Below are positions 9,060-18,383 of a stretch of DNA of 41,906 bases, piece after piece (the stretch's first letter is position 1; the number at the start of each line of letters is the position of its first letter). Origin of the DNA: an uncultured Clostridia bacterium (GTDB lineage Bacteria; Bacillota; Clostridia; TANB77; CAG-508). The notes below the pieces were generated by a model that saw only the letters and a list, made by a program, of their open reading frames with translations, made no database searches and was not told where the DNA came from. The position numbers and the translations under genes are program-made. Location of the stretch: contig CANDKR010000005.1 in assembly GCA_947385375.1 (NCBI GenBank), positions 1 through 41,906 on the forward strand, given 5' to 3'.

Positions 9060-9895
9060 CTATTTATTAATAAAATATTGATAAATTTCGTTTTTGTTAG
9101 TATTTCTATCTTTTGCAATTTTCTTTATAATCTCTTTTTTATCTATACCTTGTTTTTTATAGAATTCATAATGTTCTTCTAAGGTTTTTTCATTGAGATT
9201 ATTAAGTTCCACATCTTTTTTTGATACACTATTTCCTTCTATGATAATTACAAACTCACCTTTGATATCCACAATTTGTTCTAAAAGAGTGGATAAATTT
9301 CCTCTTATAAACTCTTCGTGTATTTTAGTAAGTTCTCTCGCAAGGACAATCTTCCTATCTCCTAAAACTTCTAACATACTCTCTAATGTAGTTTTTAGCT
9401 TATGTGGTGCTTCATAGAAAATCAATGTTTTAGTTTCATATTTAACCTCTTCTAGCTTGTCTTTTCTTTCTTTTTTATTAGCTGATAAAAAACCTATAAA
9501 TTCAAATTCTCTTGAGCTCATACCTGAAGCAATTAGAGCATTTACAAAAGCACAAGCTCCGAGGTATTGGTACAATTTCTATATTGTTTTCAATTGCTAC
9601 TTTTACAATTTCTTCTCCGTGGGTCTGAAATTCCTGGTGTTCCCGCATCTGAAACAACAGCTATATTTTGACCTTGTTTTAACTTCTCTATTAATATCTC
9701 ACTTTTTACTTTTTCATTTTGTTTATAATAACTGATAAGTGGTTTTGAAATTTCGAAGTGATTTAGAAGTCCAAGTGTATGTCTTGTATCTTCTGCTGCA
9801 ATCAAATCTACTTCTTTTAGAACTTTAAGCGCTCTTAGTGTAATATCTTCTAGATTTCCAATTGGTGTTGCGACTAAATATAATTTACCTGTCAT
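9060..9895 (-). CDS. rsmI: 16S rRNA (cytidine1402-2'-O)-methyltransferase, read through two +1 frameshifts at CGG
   Basis: RsmI methylates the ribose of C1402 in 16S rRNA. Frame one: [40 protein letters not shown]. At 9619-9617 the codon is CGG; skipping C gives [19 protein letters not shown], and at 9561-9559 a second CGG, again with the C skipped, gives [13 protein letters not shown] and the rest to the stop at 9060. Both restored glycines follow Pro (DPG, IPG), exactly where the family has them. The joined product is 277 aa, a normal RsmI length. Without recoding no piece contains the whole SAM-dependent fold. The ATG overlaps the end of the upstream methyltransferase gene by 11 bases and has AAGGGGA upstream. 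Confidence 0.92.
9559..9561 (-). other. Second CGG +1 recoding site in rsmI
   Basis: Coding strand CCT-C-GGA: zero-frame CGG, +1 frame GGA (Gly), 58 bases after the first site. Confidence 0.88.
9617..9619 (-). other. First CGG +1 recoding site in rsmI
   Basis: Coding strand CCA-C-GGA: zero-frame CGG, +1 frame GGA (Gly). A CCA-GGA 17 bases upstream (GTPGIS) is in normal phase, so CCAGG itself is not the cause. Confidence 0.88.
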
Positions 9896-10637
9896 TTTTG
9901 TTCCCCTTATTATATATTTTTAAAATTTCTTCTGTATATTCTCCATTTTCCTTATATACCACAAGTGGCGGTTCAATTTTCAAGCCATTTCCTGCATCTT
10001 TTACACATTTTATAAGTACTAAATTTGGCTCTTTTTCCTTTTTAGAATGGATAAATCTTATATTTTTTGGCTCTAATTTATATTTTCTTAAATTATAAAG
10101 TATGTCCACAATTCTCTCTGCTCTATGTACCATATAGAATTCGCCTTTACTTTTCAAAAGTTTGTAACTTATCTTAACTATATCTTCTAAAGTGCATTCT
10201 ACTTCACATCTTGAAATTAATTTCTTTTTCTCTAGGTTTTTAGCACCAGTGTTTTCTCTCATATATGGTGGATTGGTGACAACTGCATCTACTGTATTGG
10301 CTTCAATCTCACTAAAAACATCTTTTATATTTATGTTTTTAACAGAAAATCTATCTTGCAAGTTATTTAATTTTATACTTCTTTTTGCCATATCTGCTAC
10401 TTCTGTTTGAATTTCAATGCCTATAATACTAGTTTCTTCTGTTTTCCCGCAAAGTAGAACACCTAAAATTCCTGTACCAGTTCCGATATCAACAATTTTT
10501 GCACCTTTTTTGATATTTTTTGCATAGTCTGAAAGTAGAACACTATCAATACCAAAACAAAAGCCTGTACTATCTTGTATTATTTTTAAGTCCTTAAACT
10601 CTAAATCATCTATTCTTTCATTTTCTTTTAATTCCAT
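9885..10637 (-). CDS. trmN6: tRNA1(Val) (adenine37-N6)-methyltransferase-like protein
   Basis: A 250-aa SAM-dependent methyltransferase of the TrmN6/YfiC type. [13 protein letters not shown] (about 46-58) is the SAM-binding loop, and VVTNPPYM (about 118-125) is the adenine-N6 catalytic motif NPPY. The opening [25 protein letters not shown] is typical of the family. Family members modify A37 of tRNA1-Val; the substrate here is not proven. It directly follows the 617-aa gene (one base apart) and overlaps rsmI, so these RNA-modification genes are likely one operon. Confidence 0.82.
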   Translation of the reverse strand: MELKENERIDDLEFKDLKIIQDSTGFCFGIDSVLLSDYAKNIKKGAKIVDIGTGTGILGVLLCGKTEETSIIGIEIQTEVADMAKRSIKLNNLQDRFSVKNINIKDVFSEIEANTVDAVVTNPPYMRENTGAKNLEKKKLISRCEVECTLEDIVKISYKLLKSKGEFYMVHRAERIVDILYNLRKYKLEPKNIRFIHSKKEKEPNLVLIKCVKDAGNGLKIEPPLVVYKENGEYTEEILKIYNKGNKNDR

Positions 10638-10638
10638 C

Positions 10639-12492
10639 TTAAATAACTCTTTCTTTTGGATCTGCTTTTTTGAAACTTCCGTCTTTTTGTTCTACAAATA
10701 TATCACCTGTTGGTAAATCAACAAATTTTCTAAGTGGTCTTCCTCTTTGTAACATTACTCTACTTCCCTTTTGCACTACTATATCTGCTTTTAAATGTTC
10801 TGGATATTTACCACTATCTTTTAAAAACACTATATGCTCTAAAAAGTTTCTTACATTTGAGTAAGGAGCTTTACTATGATATTCATAATATGTTTTTAAA
10901 GATTTTTTCTGCTTCATACCAAGTGGCATTAATATTTGCGTACCAATATTTCTATCTGAAGTCGTAAAATCAGAAGTCCCTTCATACACAGGCATTTTTG
11001 TTGTTCCCTGATTAGCTTGTAGAAAATCTATAACCATACTTTTATCTATATGAAGTCTTATAGGCATATTAAATCCTTCAATATCAAATCCGAGTAAGAT
11101 TTTTTGACTTTCTTCAATTGGTCTTCCCTCTGGCATTACTCCCCAATTCTTTGATAACCCTTTAACCTGATATAGATTAAATAATGCAGATAGCATATTA
11201 AAATCTTTTATTCTGTAAGTATTAACTATCGCATTTCTCAAAAGTCTATATTCATCAAAATCTACACCAAAATTATTTGAGCTATCTGGTAATGAATTTC
11301 CAAAAAATGCTCTATAATCACTGCCTATCTCGTCTTCTAACTCATCTATTTTATCATTAACATTAACTTTTATAAAGCCCCTTATTGAACCATTTTCCAT
11401 TGTTATATTTTGGGCATCATCACTACTACTATTTTCTTTACAATAAGCCATTACATCTTCTAGCACTACATCTAGAAAATTCATCTTTCTATATAAAGTT
11501 TCAAGTTCACTTTCTTCTATATCTACTGAAATTTTACCGTTTTGGCTGGGTACAGCACTTTTAATTTGTGGCCAAAGGCCCAGTTCACTTACTATAAAAA
11601 ACGTCTTATTAAGGTCTTCTAAAGCCTTAGTATATCTATTAATTAAGAAAGCATTTAACATTGAAAGTTTATATATATCCATTTTTTCTATGTTCTGCCT
11701 TTGAAAGAAAGATTTTACACTTATATTTCCTTTTTCATCACCTTCATAATTATAGCTTAAACCTGAAAGTCCAATTCTTTCCATAGCTTTACGATGCTCT
11801 GTACAATATCTTTCAAGCAAACCTACTCTATCCATATTTTCACTCACTCTTACAATGGATTCAACATAATTTGATTTTAGTTCTTTTCCTAGAACATCTA
11901 CCTCTTCTGAAAGAAAAGTTTTTAGCTGTGATAACTCATCTCCTTGTAGATAAAACGCATAGTAATCCAAAACTCTTAATTGCGCCATTGAAAAAGTTTC
12001 TCTATATCTTTTTTGCTCCTTTGGAGAAGCTTTGGCATATCCTTCAATCATACTACGTTGTTCTGGACTTATTCTGTCTTTCATTTCTCTCATAGCAACT
12101 AATGCCTCTATTGTAAGCGTTCTTATTGAACTTAAAATGTTAGGACTATAAGTCATTGTTGGCGGAAAATCTTTTTTTGCTCCATCTCTTTGCTCTTCTC
12201 TAATAATCTTATCATAAGACTCTGCAAGTTCTTTAGGATGATCTACTAAATACTGACAGATATAGTATTTGATATTATTGCTCTTAATTGAAGGAAGTGT
12301 TACAATATCTTCATTAATCTTCATAAATAGACTCTCAAAGAACTCATAAGTTTCGCTATTATTAACACCTTCATGAGTTGCCCAATATTGTTTTAATAAC
12401 CTATATAAAAGCTGTGCCTCTGCTTCTGAATATTTCATATTTTTGGCTATGCTTTTTTTACTTTTATTTAAAATCTGATAAAAATTACTCAT
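10639..12492 (-). CDS. Conserved-looking protein of unknown function, 617 aa
   Basis: I do not recognise this family. Start is the ATG at 12492, seven bases after GGAGA; earlier ATGs lie at or before the predicted transcription start. The protein looks soluble, helical and charged, with no signal peptide or obvious membrane segment. Visible stretches include SPEQRSMIEGYAKASPKEQKRY in the first third and a C-terminal part with an LHIDKSMVIDFLQ stretch, LMPLGMKQKKSL and VMLQRGRPLRKFVDLPTG. No nucleotide-binding motif is evident. It has its own promoter, and the downstream trmN6 starts one base after its stop, so the three genes 617-aa/trmN6/rsmI are probably cotranscribed. Confidence 0.85.
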   Translation of the reverse strand: MSNFYQILNKSKKSIAKNMKYSEAEAQLLYRLLKQYWATHEGVNNSETYEFFESLFMKINEDIVTLPSIKSNNIKYYICQYLVDHPKELAESYDKIIREEQRDGAKKDFPPTMTYSPNILSSIRTLTIEALVAMREMKDRISPEQRSMIEGYAKASPKEQKRYRETFSMAQLRVLDYYAFYLQGDELSQLKTFLSEEVDVLGKELKSNYVESIVRVSENMDRVGLLERYCTEHRKAMERIGLSGLSYNYEGDEKGNISVKSFFQRQNIEKMDIYKLSMLNAFLINRYTKALEDLNKTFFIVSELGLWPQIKSAVPSQNGKISVDIEESELETLYRKMNFLDVVLEDVMAYCKENSSSDDAQNITMENGSIRGFIKVNVNDKIDELEDEIGSDYRAFFGNSLPDSSNNFGVDFDEYRLLRNAIVNTYRIKDFNMLSALFNLYQVKGLSKNWGVMPEGRPIEESQKILLGFDIEGFNMPIRLHIDKSMVIDFLQANQGTTKMPVYEGTSDFTTSDRNIGTQILMPLGMKQKKSLKTYYEYHSKAPYSNVRNFLEHIVFLKDSGKYPEHLKADIVVQKGSRVMLQRGRPLRKFVDLPTGDIFVEQKDGSFKKADPKERVI

Positions 12493-12514
12493 ATTATTTC
12501 TCCACATTATGTCA

Positions 12515-12543
12515 ATTATACCATATTTTGTGGATTTTATCAA
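12515..12543 (-). promoter_or_regulatory. Promoter of the 617-aa gene
   Basis: Minus strand: TTGATA, 17 bases, TATAAT. The expected transcription start is only a few bases before an ATG at 12507, which supports the ATG at 12492 as the true start. Confidence 0.75.
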
Positions 12544-12556
12544 TATTTTAAGTTCC

Positions 12557-13069
12557 TTACATCTTAGCAAAAGGATTTTTAAGTTCTTCTACTTCTGCAC
12601 CATCAATTAAAAACTTTACACTTGAAACTTCTTTAAGTTCTGTAAGTGTATTAACAAATGAATATATCGCATTTGTTCTAGCTACAACATCGCCCTCTGG
12701 TGTGTTTAAAAATTCTTTTGATAAATTAACTACCAAACATTCGCCTTCAAGCACAGTCCCAATTAATTTAGTATCTTGTGGTATTGGACTTTCTAAAGTT
12801 TCTAGACTAGTACCTTCTAATAATAAAGTAACTAATTTACTATATGGATTGTCTAAAAGCTCTTTACTATCCAAAAGTCTCGCTTCTACTTGCAATTCCT
12901 TGCTTTCCTTGTTTTGAAAATACAAGCTCACAACAGTATTTCGATATTCTTCTTCATCTATCTCAGTTTCTGGAGTATACTCTGTTTCTATTCCAACATT
13001 AAAATAAATAAACACTCCTAAACAAATTATTAGCAAAATTGCTACTCCTATTATAATCTTTTTTCGCAT
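12557..13069 (-). CDS. GerMN-domain protein, exported or membrane-anchored
   Basis: 170 aa with an N-terminal hydrophobic segment (IIIGVAILLIICLGVFIYF, about residues 5-23) acting as signal or anchor, no obvious lipobox. Residues about 45-165 match the GerMN (sporulation/spore germination) domain: VVSLYFQNKES, LVTLLLEGTS, CLVVNLSKEF and NAIYSFVNTLTEL. GerM in Bacillus takes part in engulfment and the spore channel; here only the domain assignment is safe. It ends 65 bases upstream of the 617-aa start, so it may lie in a separate unit upstream of it. Confidence 0.85.
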   Translation of the reverse strand: MRKKIIIGVAILLIICLGVFIYFNVGIETEYTPETEIDEEEYRNTVVSLYFQNKESKELQVEARLLDSKELLDNPYSKLVTLLLEGTSLETLESPIPQDTKLIGTVLEGECLVVNLSKEFLNTPEGDVVARTNAIYSFVNTLTELKEVSSVKFLIDGAEVEELKNPFAKM

Positions 13070-13125
13070 AATTTCTCCCTCCTTGTACCATAATATTCCT
13101 TAGATAGAAGTTTATTACATTATTT

Positions 13126-13146
13126 ATCTAGTTTTAATAACTAGAT
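13126..13146. promoter_or_regulatory. Perfect palindrome between divergent gerM-like and trhA genes
   Basis: ATCTAGTT-TTAAT-AACTAGAT, 13 bases upstream of the -35 of the trhA promoter. Possible operator; no T-tract, so not a typical terminator. Confidence 0.45.
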
Positions 13147-13158
13147 GTTCTAATTGCG

Positions 13159-13187
13159 TTGACATTTTGCTAAAAATAGTATATTAT
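13159..13187 (+). promoter_or_regulatory. Promoter of the TrhA-like gene
   Basis: TTGACA, 17 bases, TATTAT, about 25 bases before the SD AGAGAGGAAGG. Confidence 0.75.
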
Positions 13188-13219
13188 ATGTACATATTAA
13201 TTAAGAGAGGAAGGATTTT

Positions 13220-13882
13220 ATGGCAAAACTTCGTGATCCTTTAAGTGGACTTACTCACTGCATAGCTGCTGGACTTTCACTTATTGGTCTTGTTATTTTG
13301 ATTGTATTTGCATCAATTTGGGGAAATGCTTACCATATTGTTTCTTTTACAATTTTTGGAACTGCCTTAGTTTTATTATATCTATTTAGCACTCTATATC
13401 ATTGGCTAAATATTAGCGAAAAAGGCATTTCAGTATTTAGAAAATTTGATCATATAATGATATATATATTAATTGCAGCTAGTTATACACCTATTTGTTT
13501 AGTTCCACTTCGTGGACCTTGGGGCTGGACAATTTTTGGTATTGTATGGGGCTTTGCATTACTTGGAACCATTTTATCAGCAGTATGGATAAAAGCTCCA
13601 AGAGGAATTACTACTGCAATATATCTTTTTATGGGATGGACAGTAATTATTGCTATGTACCCACTTTTAATTGCATTTAGAAACGCTGGTCTTCTTTATT
13701 CTTTATGGTGGTTAGTAGCAGGTGGGGTATTTTACACTATTGGTGGTATTTTATATGGTTTTAAGCTTCCAAAAAAGAGTTTTAAAGGTTGGGGCTTCCA
13801 CGAGATATTCCATGTTTGTGTAATACTTGGTAGTGCTTGTCATTACTGGTTTATATTACATTATGTTTTAATGTTCCAGTAA
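13220..13882 (+). CDS. trhA: PAQR-family membrane protein (TrhA / hemolysin III)
   Basis: 220 aa with seven hydrophobic segments, as in hemolysin III/TrhA. Family motifs: the early DPLSGLTHCIAAG, STLYH in the second helix region, FDHIMIYILIAASYTPICL, and a C-terminal GWGFHEIFHVCVILGSACHYWFI, which together supply the conserved Ser, Asp and His residues of the PAQR metal site. TrhA has a role in membrane-energetics/fluidity homeostasis; the old haemolysin label is not evidence of toxicity. Single gene with its own promoter and a hairpin after it. Confidence 0.9.
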   Translation: MAKLRDPLSGLTHCIAAGLSLIGLVILIVFASIWGNAYHIVSFTIFGTALVLLYLFSTLYHWLNISEKGISVFRKFDHIMIYILIAASYTPICLVPLRGPWGWTIFGIVWGFALLGTILSAVWIKAPRGITTAIYLFMGWTVIIAMYPLLIAFRNAGLLYSLWWLVAGGVFYTIGGILYGFKLPKKSFKGWGFHEIFHVCVILGSACHYWFILHYVLMFQ

Positions 13883-13892
13883 AATTTATCAA

Positions 13893-13921
13893 TTGACTAT
13901 TTTAGAAAAATGTTATAATAT
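13893..13921 (+). promoter_or_regulatory. Promoter of the activase-like gene
   Basis: TTGACT, 17 bases, TAATAT. An overlapping TATAAT at 13914 would have only 15 bases of spacing. Confidence 0.6.
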
Positions 13922-13933
13922 GTAGTTATGGGG

Positions 13934-13962
13934 AAAAAGCTTTATTTTGTAAAGCTTTTTTA
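13934..13962 (+). terminator. Hairpin with T-tract in the leader of the activase-like gene
   Basis: AAAGCTTTA-ttttg-TAAAGCTTT followed by six T. It can terminate the trhA transcript, but since it lies just downstream of a good promoter it could also attenuate the 1444-aa gene. Confidence 0.65.
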
Positions 13963-13988
13963 TATAAGAATTAATAGAGGAAAATTGT

Positions 13989-16900
13989 ATGAAAAACATC
14001 TTACATGTTGGGCTAGATATTGGCTCAACCACAGTAAAAATTGTGGTTTTAGATGATTCAGGAAATGTCGTATTTTCAAATTATACAAGACATTTCTCTG
14101 ATACTAAAAAAACTTTATTTGATATTTTAAATAAACTTTTAAAGGACTTTTCTGACTATGATTTCACTATTGCTTTAACTGGCTCTGGTGCAATTGACAT
14201 ATCAAAATATTTAGAAATTCCTTTTATTCAAGAAGTTATTGCGTGCAAAAATTCAGTAGAAAAATATATACCTAGAACTGATGTTGTTATTGAACTTGGT
14301 GGTGAAGATGCAAAAATTATTTACTTCGATAAGTTTATTGAACAAAGAATGAATGGTACTTGTGCTGGCGGTACAGGCGCATTTTTAGACCAAATGGCGT
14401 CTTTATTAAACACTGACACTGCTGGTATGAATGAACTTTCAAAAACGCATACTACAATTTATCCTATTGCATCTAGATGTGGTGTTTTTGCGAAAACTGA
14501 TATACAACCCTTATTAAATGAAGGTGCAAAAAAAGAAGATATATCAGCTTCCATTTTTCAAGCCGTTGTAAATCAGACAATTAGCGGTCTTGCTTGTGGT
14601 AGACGTATCAAAGGAAATGTAGCCTTTCTTGGAGGACCACTTAATTATTTACCAGAACTTAGAAATAGATTTATAGAGACACTTAAATTAAAAGATGATC
14701 AAATTATAATACCTGAAAATGCACATCTTTTTGTAGCAAACGGTGCAGCACTTGCTTCTTTGGAAAGTACTGTAATTTCGGGTGATGAATTAAAAGAAAA
14801 AATTAAAAATTTTAAAAAGTCTGCATATACGGATAGCACTCATTTACCCGCTCTTTTTGAAACAGAAAAAGATTATGAAGAGTTTAAGGCTCGTCATGAC
14901 AAAGATTGCGTTGAGGTGAAAGACTTAAAAGGTTTTAAAGGAGACTGCTTTTTAGGAATTGACGCAGGTTCTACTACTACAAAATTAGTTTTAATAGATA
15001 ATGAAGGTTCAATACTTTATTCTTTATATAATGGAAACGGTGGTAACCCTTTAAAAAGTGTTATTTCTATGCTAAAAAAACTATATAAGGTTTTACCAGA
15101 AACTGCTAAGTTACGATTTAGTGGTGTTACTGGTTATGGCGAGAAACTTATTCAAACTGGGCTTAATATAGACTTAAATGAAATTGAAACAATTGCACAT
15201 TACACTGCTGCAAAACAGTTTCAACCTAATGTTACCAGTATCATAGATATTGGTGGACAAGATATGAAATACATAAAACTTAAAAATGATACTATTGATA
15301 ATATTATGCTTAATGAAGCTTGTTCATCAGGCTGTGGCTCATTTCTAGAAACTTTTGCAAAAAGTTTAGGAATTTCTATTGAGGAATTTGTTGCAGAAGC
15401 TTTAAAAGCTAAAAAACCTGTTGATTTAGGTTCAAGATGTACTGTATTTATGAATTCTAAAATAAAACAAGCACAAAAAGAAGGCTTTTCTGTTGGCGAT
15501 ATTTCTGCTGGACTTTCTTATTCTATTATAAAAAATGCTATTCAGAAAGTTATGAAAATACGTGATGTAAAAAGTCTTGGAAGAAACATTGTTGTTCAAG
15601 GCGGAACTTTTTACAATGATGCAGTTTTAAGAGCATTTGAACTTATAGTTGGTAAAAACGTTGTAAGACCTAATATTTCTGGACTTATGGGTGCTTATGG
15701 TGTTGCGTTACTTGCAAAAGAACAATACAATGCCAACTTAGATATGGAACATTATTCTACTATTTTGAAAGCTGACGATCTTGATAAATTAGATATTAAA
15801 ATAAATCATGTACGTTGCCAAGGTTGTGAAAACCATTGTTTACTTACTATCAATAATTTTGCAAATGGTAAGAAATTTATTTCAGGTAATCGTTGTGAAA
15901 AAGGTGCTGGTAATAACGCTGAAAACACAGACTTGCCTAATTTATACAAATATAAATATGAAAGGCTATTCGGATATGAGCCTTTATCAGAAGATAAAGC
16001 TACTCGTGGAACTATTGGTATTCCTAGAGTTTTAAATATGTATGAAGATTATCCTTTCTGGTTCACTTTCTTTACAAAACTAGGTTTTAGAGTAATTTTA
16101 TCAGAAAAAAGTAATCGTAAAACTTATGAAAAAGGTATCGAGTCTATGCCTTCTGAGTCTGTTTGTTATCCAGCAAAACTTGCACATGGGCATATTATTT
16201 GCTTAATAAAAAAAGGTATTAAAGATATTTTCTATCCTTGTGTACCTTACTCAAGAAAAGAAAATTTAGGCTCTGACAATCATTATAACTGCCCTATTGT
16301 TATTTCATATTCAGAAGTTTTAAAAAATAATGTTGAAGAGCTTGCTAATTCTGAAATTAACTTTATGAATCCTTTTTTACCAATTGATAATTTGAAGCAT
16401 TTTGTTAAGACAATGCAAGAAGCTGAATGCTTTAAGAAATATAAATTCAAAAAAGCTGAACTTCAAGAAGCGGCTGAGCTTGCTGAAGCAGAATATCAAA
16501 AAACAAAACAAGATATAAAAGATAAGGGACAAGAAATACTTAAATATATGGAAAAACACGACCTTCGCGGTATTGTTTTAGCTGGTAGACCATATCATAT
16601 TGACCCGGAAATTAATCATGGAATTGATACTTTAATCACAAGTCTTGGGTTATGTGTTCTTACCGAAGACAGTATTTATCATCTTGGTGAAATTAAAAGA
16701 CCTATTCGTGTTGTAGACCAATGGGTATTTCATTCAAGACTATATGCAGCAGCTGATTTTGTTGGAAAAACAGACGCTTTAGAAATGATTCAACTTACTT
16801 CTTTTGGTTGCGGTGTTGATGCTGTTACTACTGATCAGGTTGAAGAAATATTAAAAAGCTATGATAATTTATATACACTTATAAAAATAGATGAAATAAA

Positions 16901-18323
16901 TAATTTAGGTGCAATTCGTATTCGTATACGTTCTTTACTTGCTAGTATGAATAAGCGTATTAAATTAAAGAAAGAACTTGCTCCTAAAGATTTAGAAAAT
17001 TTAGGAAATTATAGTATTACAAAAGTTCCATTTACTAAAGAAATGAAAAAAGATTATACTATTTTGTGCCCTCAAATGGCTCCAATACATTTTGAGTTAT
17101 TAGAGTCTGCGCTGCAATCTTTGGGATATAATTTACATTTACTACGTGAGTGTTCAGAAAAAACAGTAGAAACAGGATTGAAATACGTAAATAATGATGC
17201 TTGCTACCCTTCAATTTTAACTACTGGTCAAATGATTGAAGCATTAGAATCTGGAAAATATGATATAAATAAAACAGCTCTTGTTATGTCTCAAACTGGC
17301 GGTGGTTGTAGAGCTACCAACTATATCGGATTTATTAGAAAAGCTTTAAAAGACGCAGGTTTTCCAAATATCCCTGTAATTTCTTTCAATTTTGTTGGGC
17401 TTGAAAAAAATAGTGGATTTAAAATAACACCAAGAATGATTGAAAAGCTATTGAAAGCTCTTATTTATGGAGATTTACTACAAAAGTTACTATATAAAAA
17501 TAGAACTCACGAAATAAACAAAGGCGAAACTCAAGCACTATTTGATATATGGCTTGAAAAATGTAAGAAATTAACTAAAAAATCGACACTGTTTGAATTT
17601 AAAGAGAGCATTTACACTATGGTAAAAGACTTTGAAAAAATTCCTTTAGATATGTCAACTGAAAAACCAAAAGTTGGAATTGTCGGTGAAATACTTATTA
17701 AATATCACCCTTTCGGAAATAATTTCGTAGTTGATGTTCTTGAAAAAGAAGGTGCTGAAGTTATTGCTCCAGATTTTATGGGATTTATAAAATATGTTGC
17801 AATGAATAAAATTACAAATAGTAATTTACTACATATAGACAGTGGTAAAGTTGGAATTTATAATATTGTAATTGAGTTAATTGAGATTTTAGAAAAAGAT
17901 AGTAAAATTGCTCTTGCAAAATCTAAAAAAGGATATTTACTACCTTCTGACATTAAACACTTAGAACACTCAGTAAATTCAATTTTATCAAGTGGTAATC
18001 AAACTGGTGAAGGTTGGTTTTTAACTGCTGAAATGATTGAATATATTGAAAATGATATTCCTAATATTGTTTGTGTCCAACCTTTTGCTTGCCTTCCAAA
18101 CCACGTAGTTGGTAAAGGCGTTATAAAAACAATTAGAGAACATTATCCATTTGCAAATATTTCTCCAATTGATTATGACCCAGGTGCTAGTGAAACAAAT
18201 CAAACAAATAGAATTAAATTATTAACCACTGTTGCAAAAGATAATTTAAAAAAGAAAAATAATTCAAAAAAAGCAATTGAAATTGAAAATATAATCGATA
18301 AAAAAGATTTAATTAAAAAATAA
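13989..18323 (+). CDS. Two-module 2-hydroxyacyl-CoA dehydratase activator-like protein
   Basis: A 1444-aa cytosolic protein. Two ASKHA ATPase modules come first: GLDIGSTTVK at residue 8 with GGEDAKI and NGTCAGGTGAFLDQMA, then GIDAGSTTTK at about 323 with IGGQDMKYIKL and NEACSSGCGSFLETFA; each has the cysteines that in HgdC-type activators hold the shared [4Fe-4S] cluster. A Cys-rich stretch (CQGCENHC, about 608) follows, then a DUF2229-like domain (from about 675, RVLNMYEDYPFW) and a C-terminal domain with CPQMAPIHFELL and NNDACYPS that resembles dehydratase subunits. HgdC homologues use ATP to drive an electron into a dehydratase; this long fused form is widespread in anaerobes but its substrate is unknown to me. 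No in-frame CGG in 1444 codons. Start ATG after AGAGGAAAA. Confidence 0.9.
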   Translation: MKNILHVGLDIGSTTVKIVVLDDSGNVVFSNYTRHFSDTKKTLFDILNKLLKDFSDYDFTIALTGSGAIDISKYLEIPFIQEVIACKNSVEKYIPRTDVVIELGGEDAKIIYFDKFIEQRMNGTCAGGTGAFLDQMASLLNTDTAGMNELSKTHTTIYPIASRCGVFAKTDIQPLLNEGAKKEDISASIFQAVVNQTISGLACGRRIKGNVAFLGGPLNYLPELRNRFIETLKLKDDQIIIPENAHLFVANGAALASLESTVISGDELKEKIKNFKKSAYTDSTHLPALFETEKDYEEFKARHDKDCVEVKDLKGFKGDCFLGIDAGSTTTKLVLIDNEGSILYSLYNGNGGNPLKSVISMLKKLYKVLPETAKLRFSGVTGYGEKLIQTGLNIDLNEIETIAHYTAAKQFQPNVTSIIDIGGQDMKYIKLKNDTIDNIMLNEACSSGCGSFLETFAKSLGISIEEFVAEALKAKKPVDLGSRCTVFMNSKIKQAQKEGFSVGDISAGLSYSIIKNAIQKVMKIRDVKSLGRNIVVQGGTFYNDAVLRAFELIVGKNVVRPNISGLMGAYGVALLAKEQYNANLDMEHYSTILKADDLDKLDIKINHVRCQGCENHCLLTINNFANGKKFISGNRCEKGAGNNAENTDLPNLYKYKYERLFGYEPLSEDKATRGTIGIPRVLNMYEDYPFWFTFFTKLGFRVILSEKSNRKTYEKGIESMPSESVCYPAKLAHGHIICLIKKGIKDIFYPCVPYSRKENLGSDNHYNCPIVISYSEVLKNNVEELANSEINFMNPFLPIDNLKHFVKTMQEAECFKKYKFKKAELQEAAELAEAEYQKTKQDIKDKGQEILKYMEKHDLRGIVLAGRPYHIDPEINHGIDTLITSLGLCVLTEDSIYHLGEIKRPIRVVDQWVFHSRLYAAADFVGKTDALEMIQLTSFGCGVDAVTTDQVEEILKSYDNLYTLIKIDEINNLGAIRIRIRSLLASMNKRIKLKKELAPKDLENLGNYSITKVPFTKEMKKDYTILCPQMAPIHFELLESALQSLGYNLHLLRECSEKTVETGLKYVNNDACYPSILTTGQMIEALESGKYDINKTALVMSQTGGGCRATNYIGFIRKALKDAGFPNIPVISFNFVGLEKNSGFKITPRMIEKLLKALIYGDLLQKLLYKNRTHEINKGETQALFDIWLEKCKKLTKKSTLFEFKESIYTMVKDFEKIPLDMSTEKPKVGIVGEILIKYHPFGNNFVVDVLEKEGAEVIAPDFMGFIKYVAMNKITNSNLLHIDSGKVGIYNIVIELIEILEKDSKIALAKSKKGYLLPSDIKHLEHSVNSILSSGNQTGEGWFLTAEMIEYIENDIPNIVCVQPFACLPNHVVGKGVIKTIREHYPFANISPIDYDPGASETNQTNRIKLLTTVAKDNLKKKNNSKKAIEIENIIDKKDLIKK

Positions 18324-18340
18324 ATATAAAATAAATTTGA

Positions 18341-18383
18341 AAAGAAATAATTTGATTTTTTAAATTCAGATTATTTCTTTTTT
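18341..18383 (+). terminator. Terminator after the activase-like gene
   Basis: AAAGAAATAATTTGA pairs with TCAGATTATTTCTTT, ending in a T run, 18 bases after the stop codon. Confidence 0.7.

Noticed and set aside
7907..9895. spmB, spmA and rsmI as pseudogenes
   Set aside because: The only lesion in each is the CGG-phase insertion, flanking sequence is fully conserved in type, and the same lesion occurs in essential gyrB.
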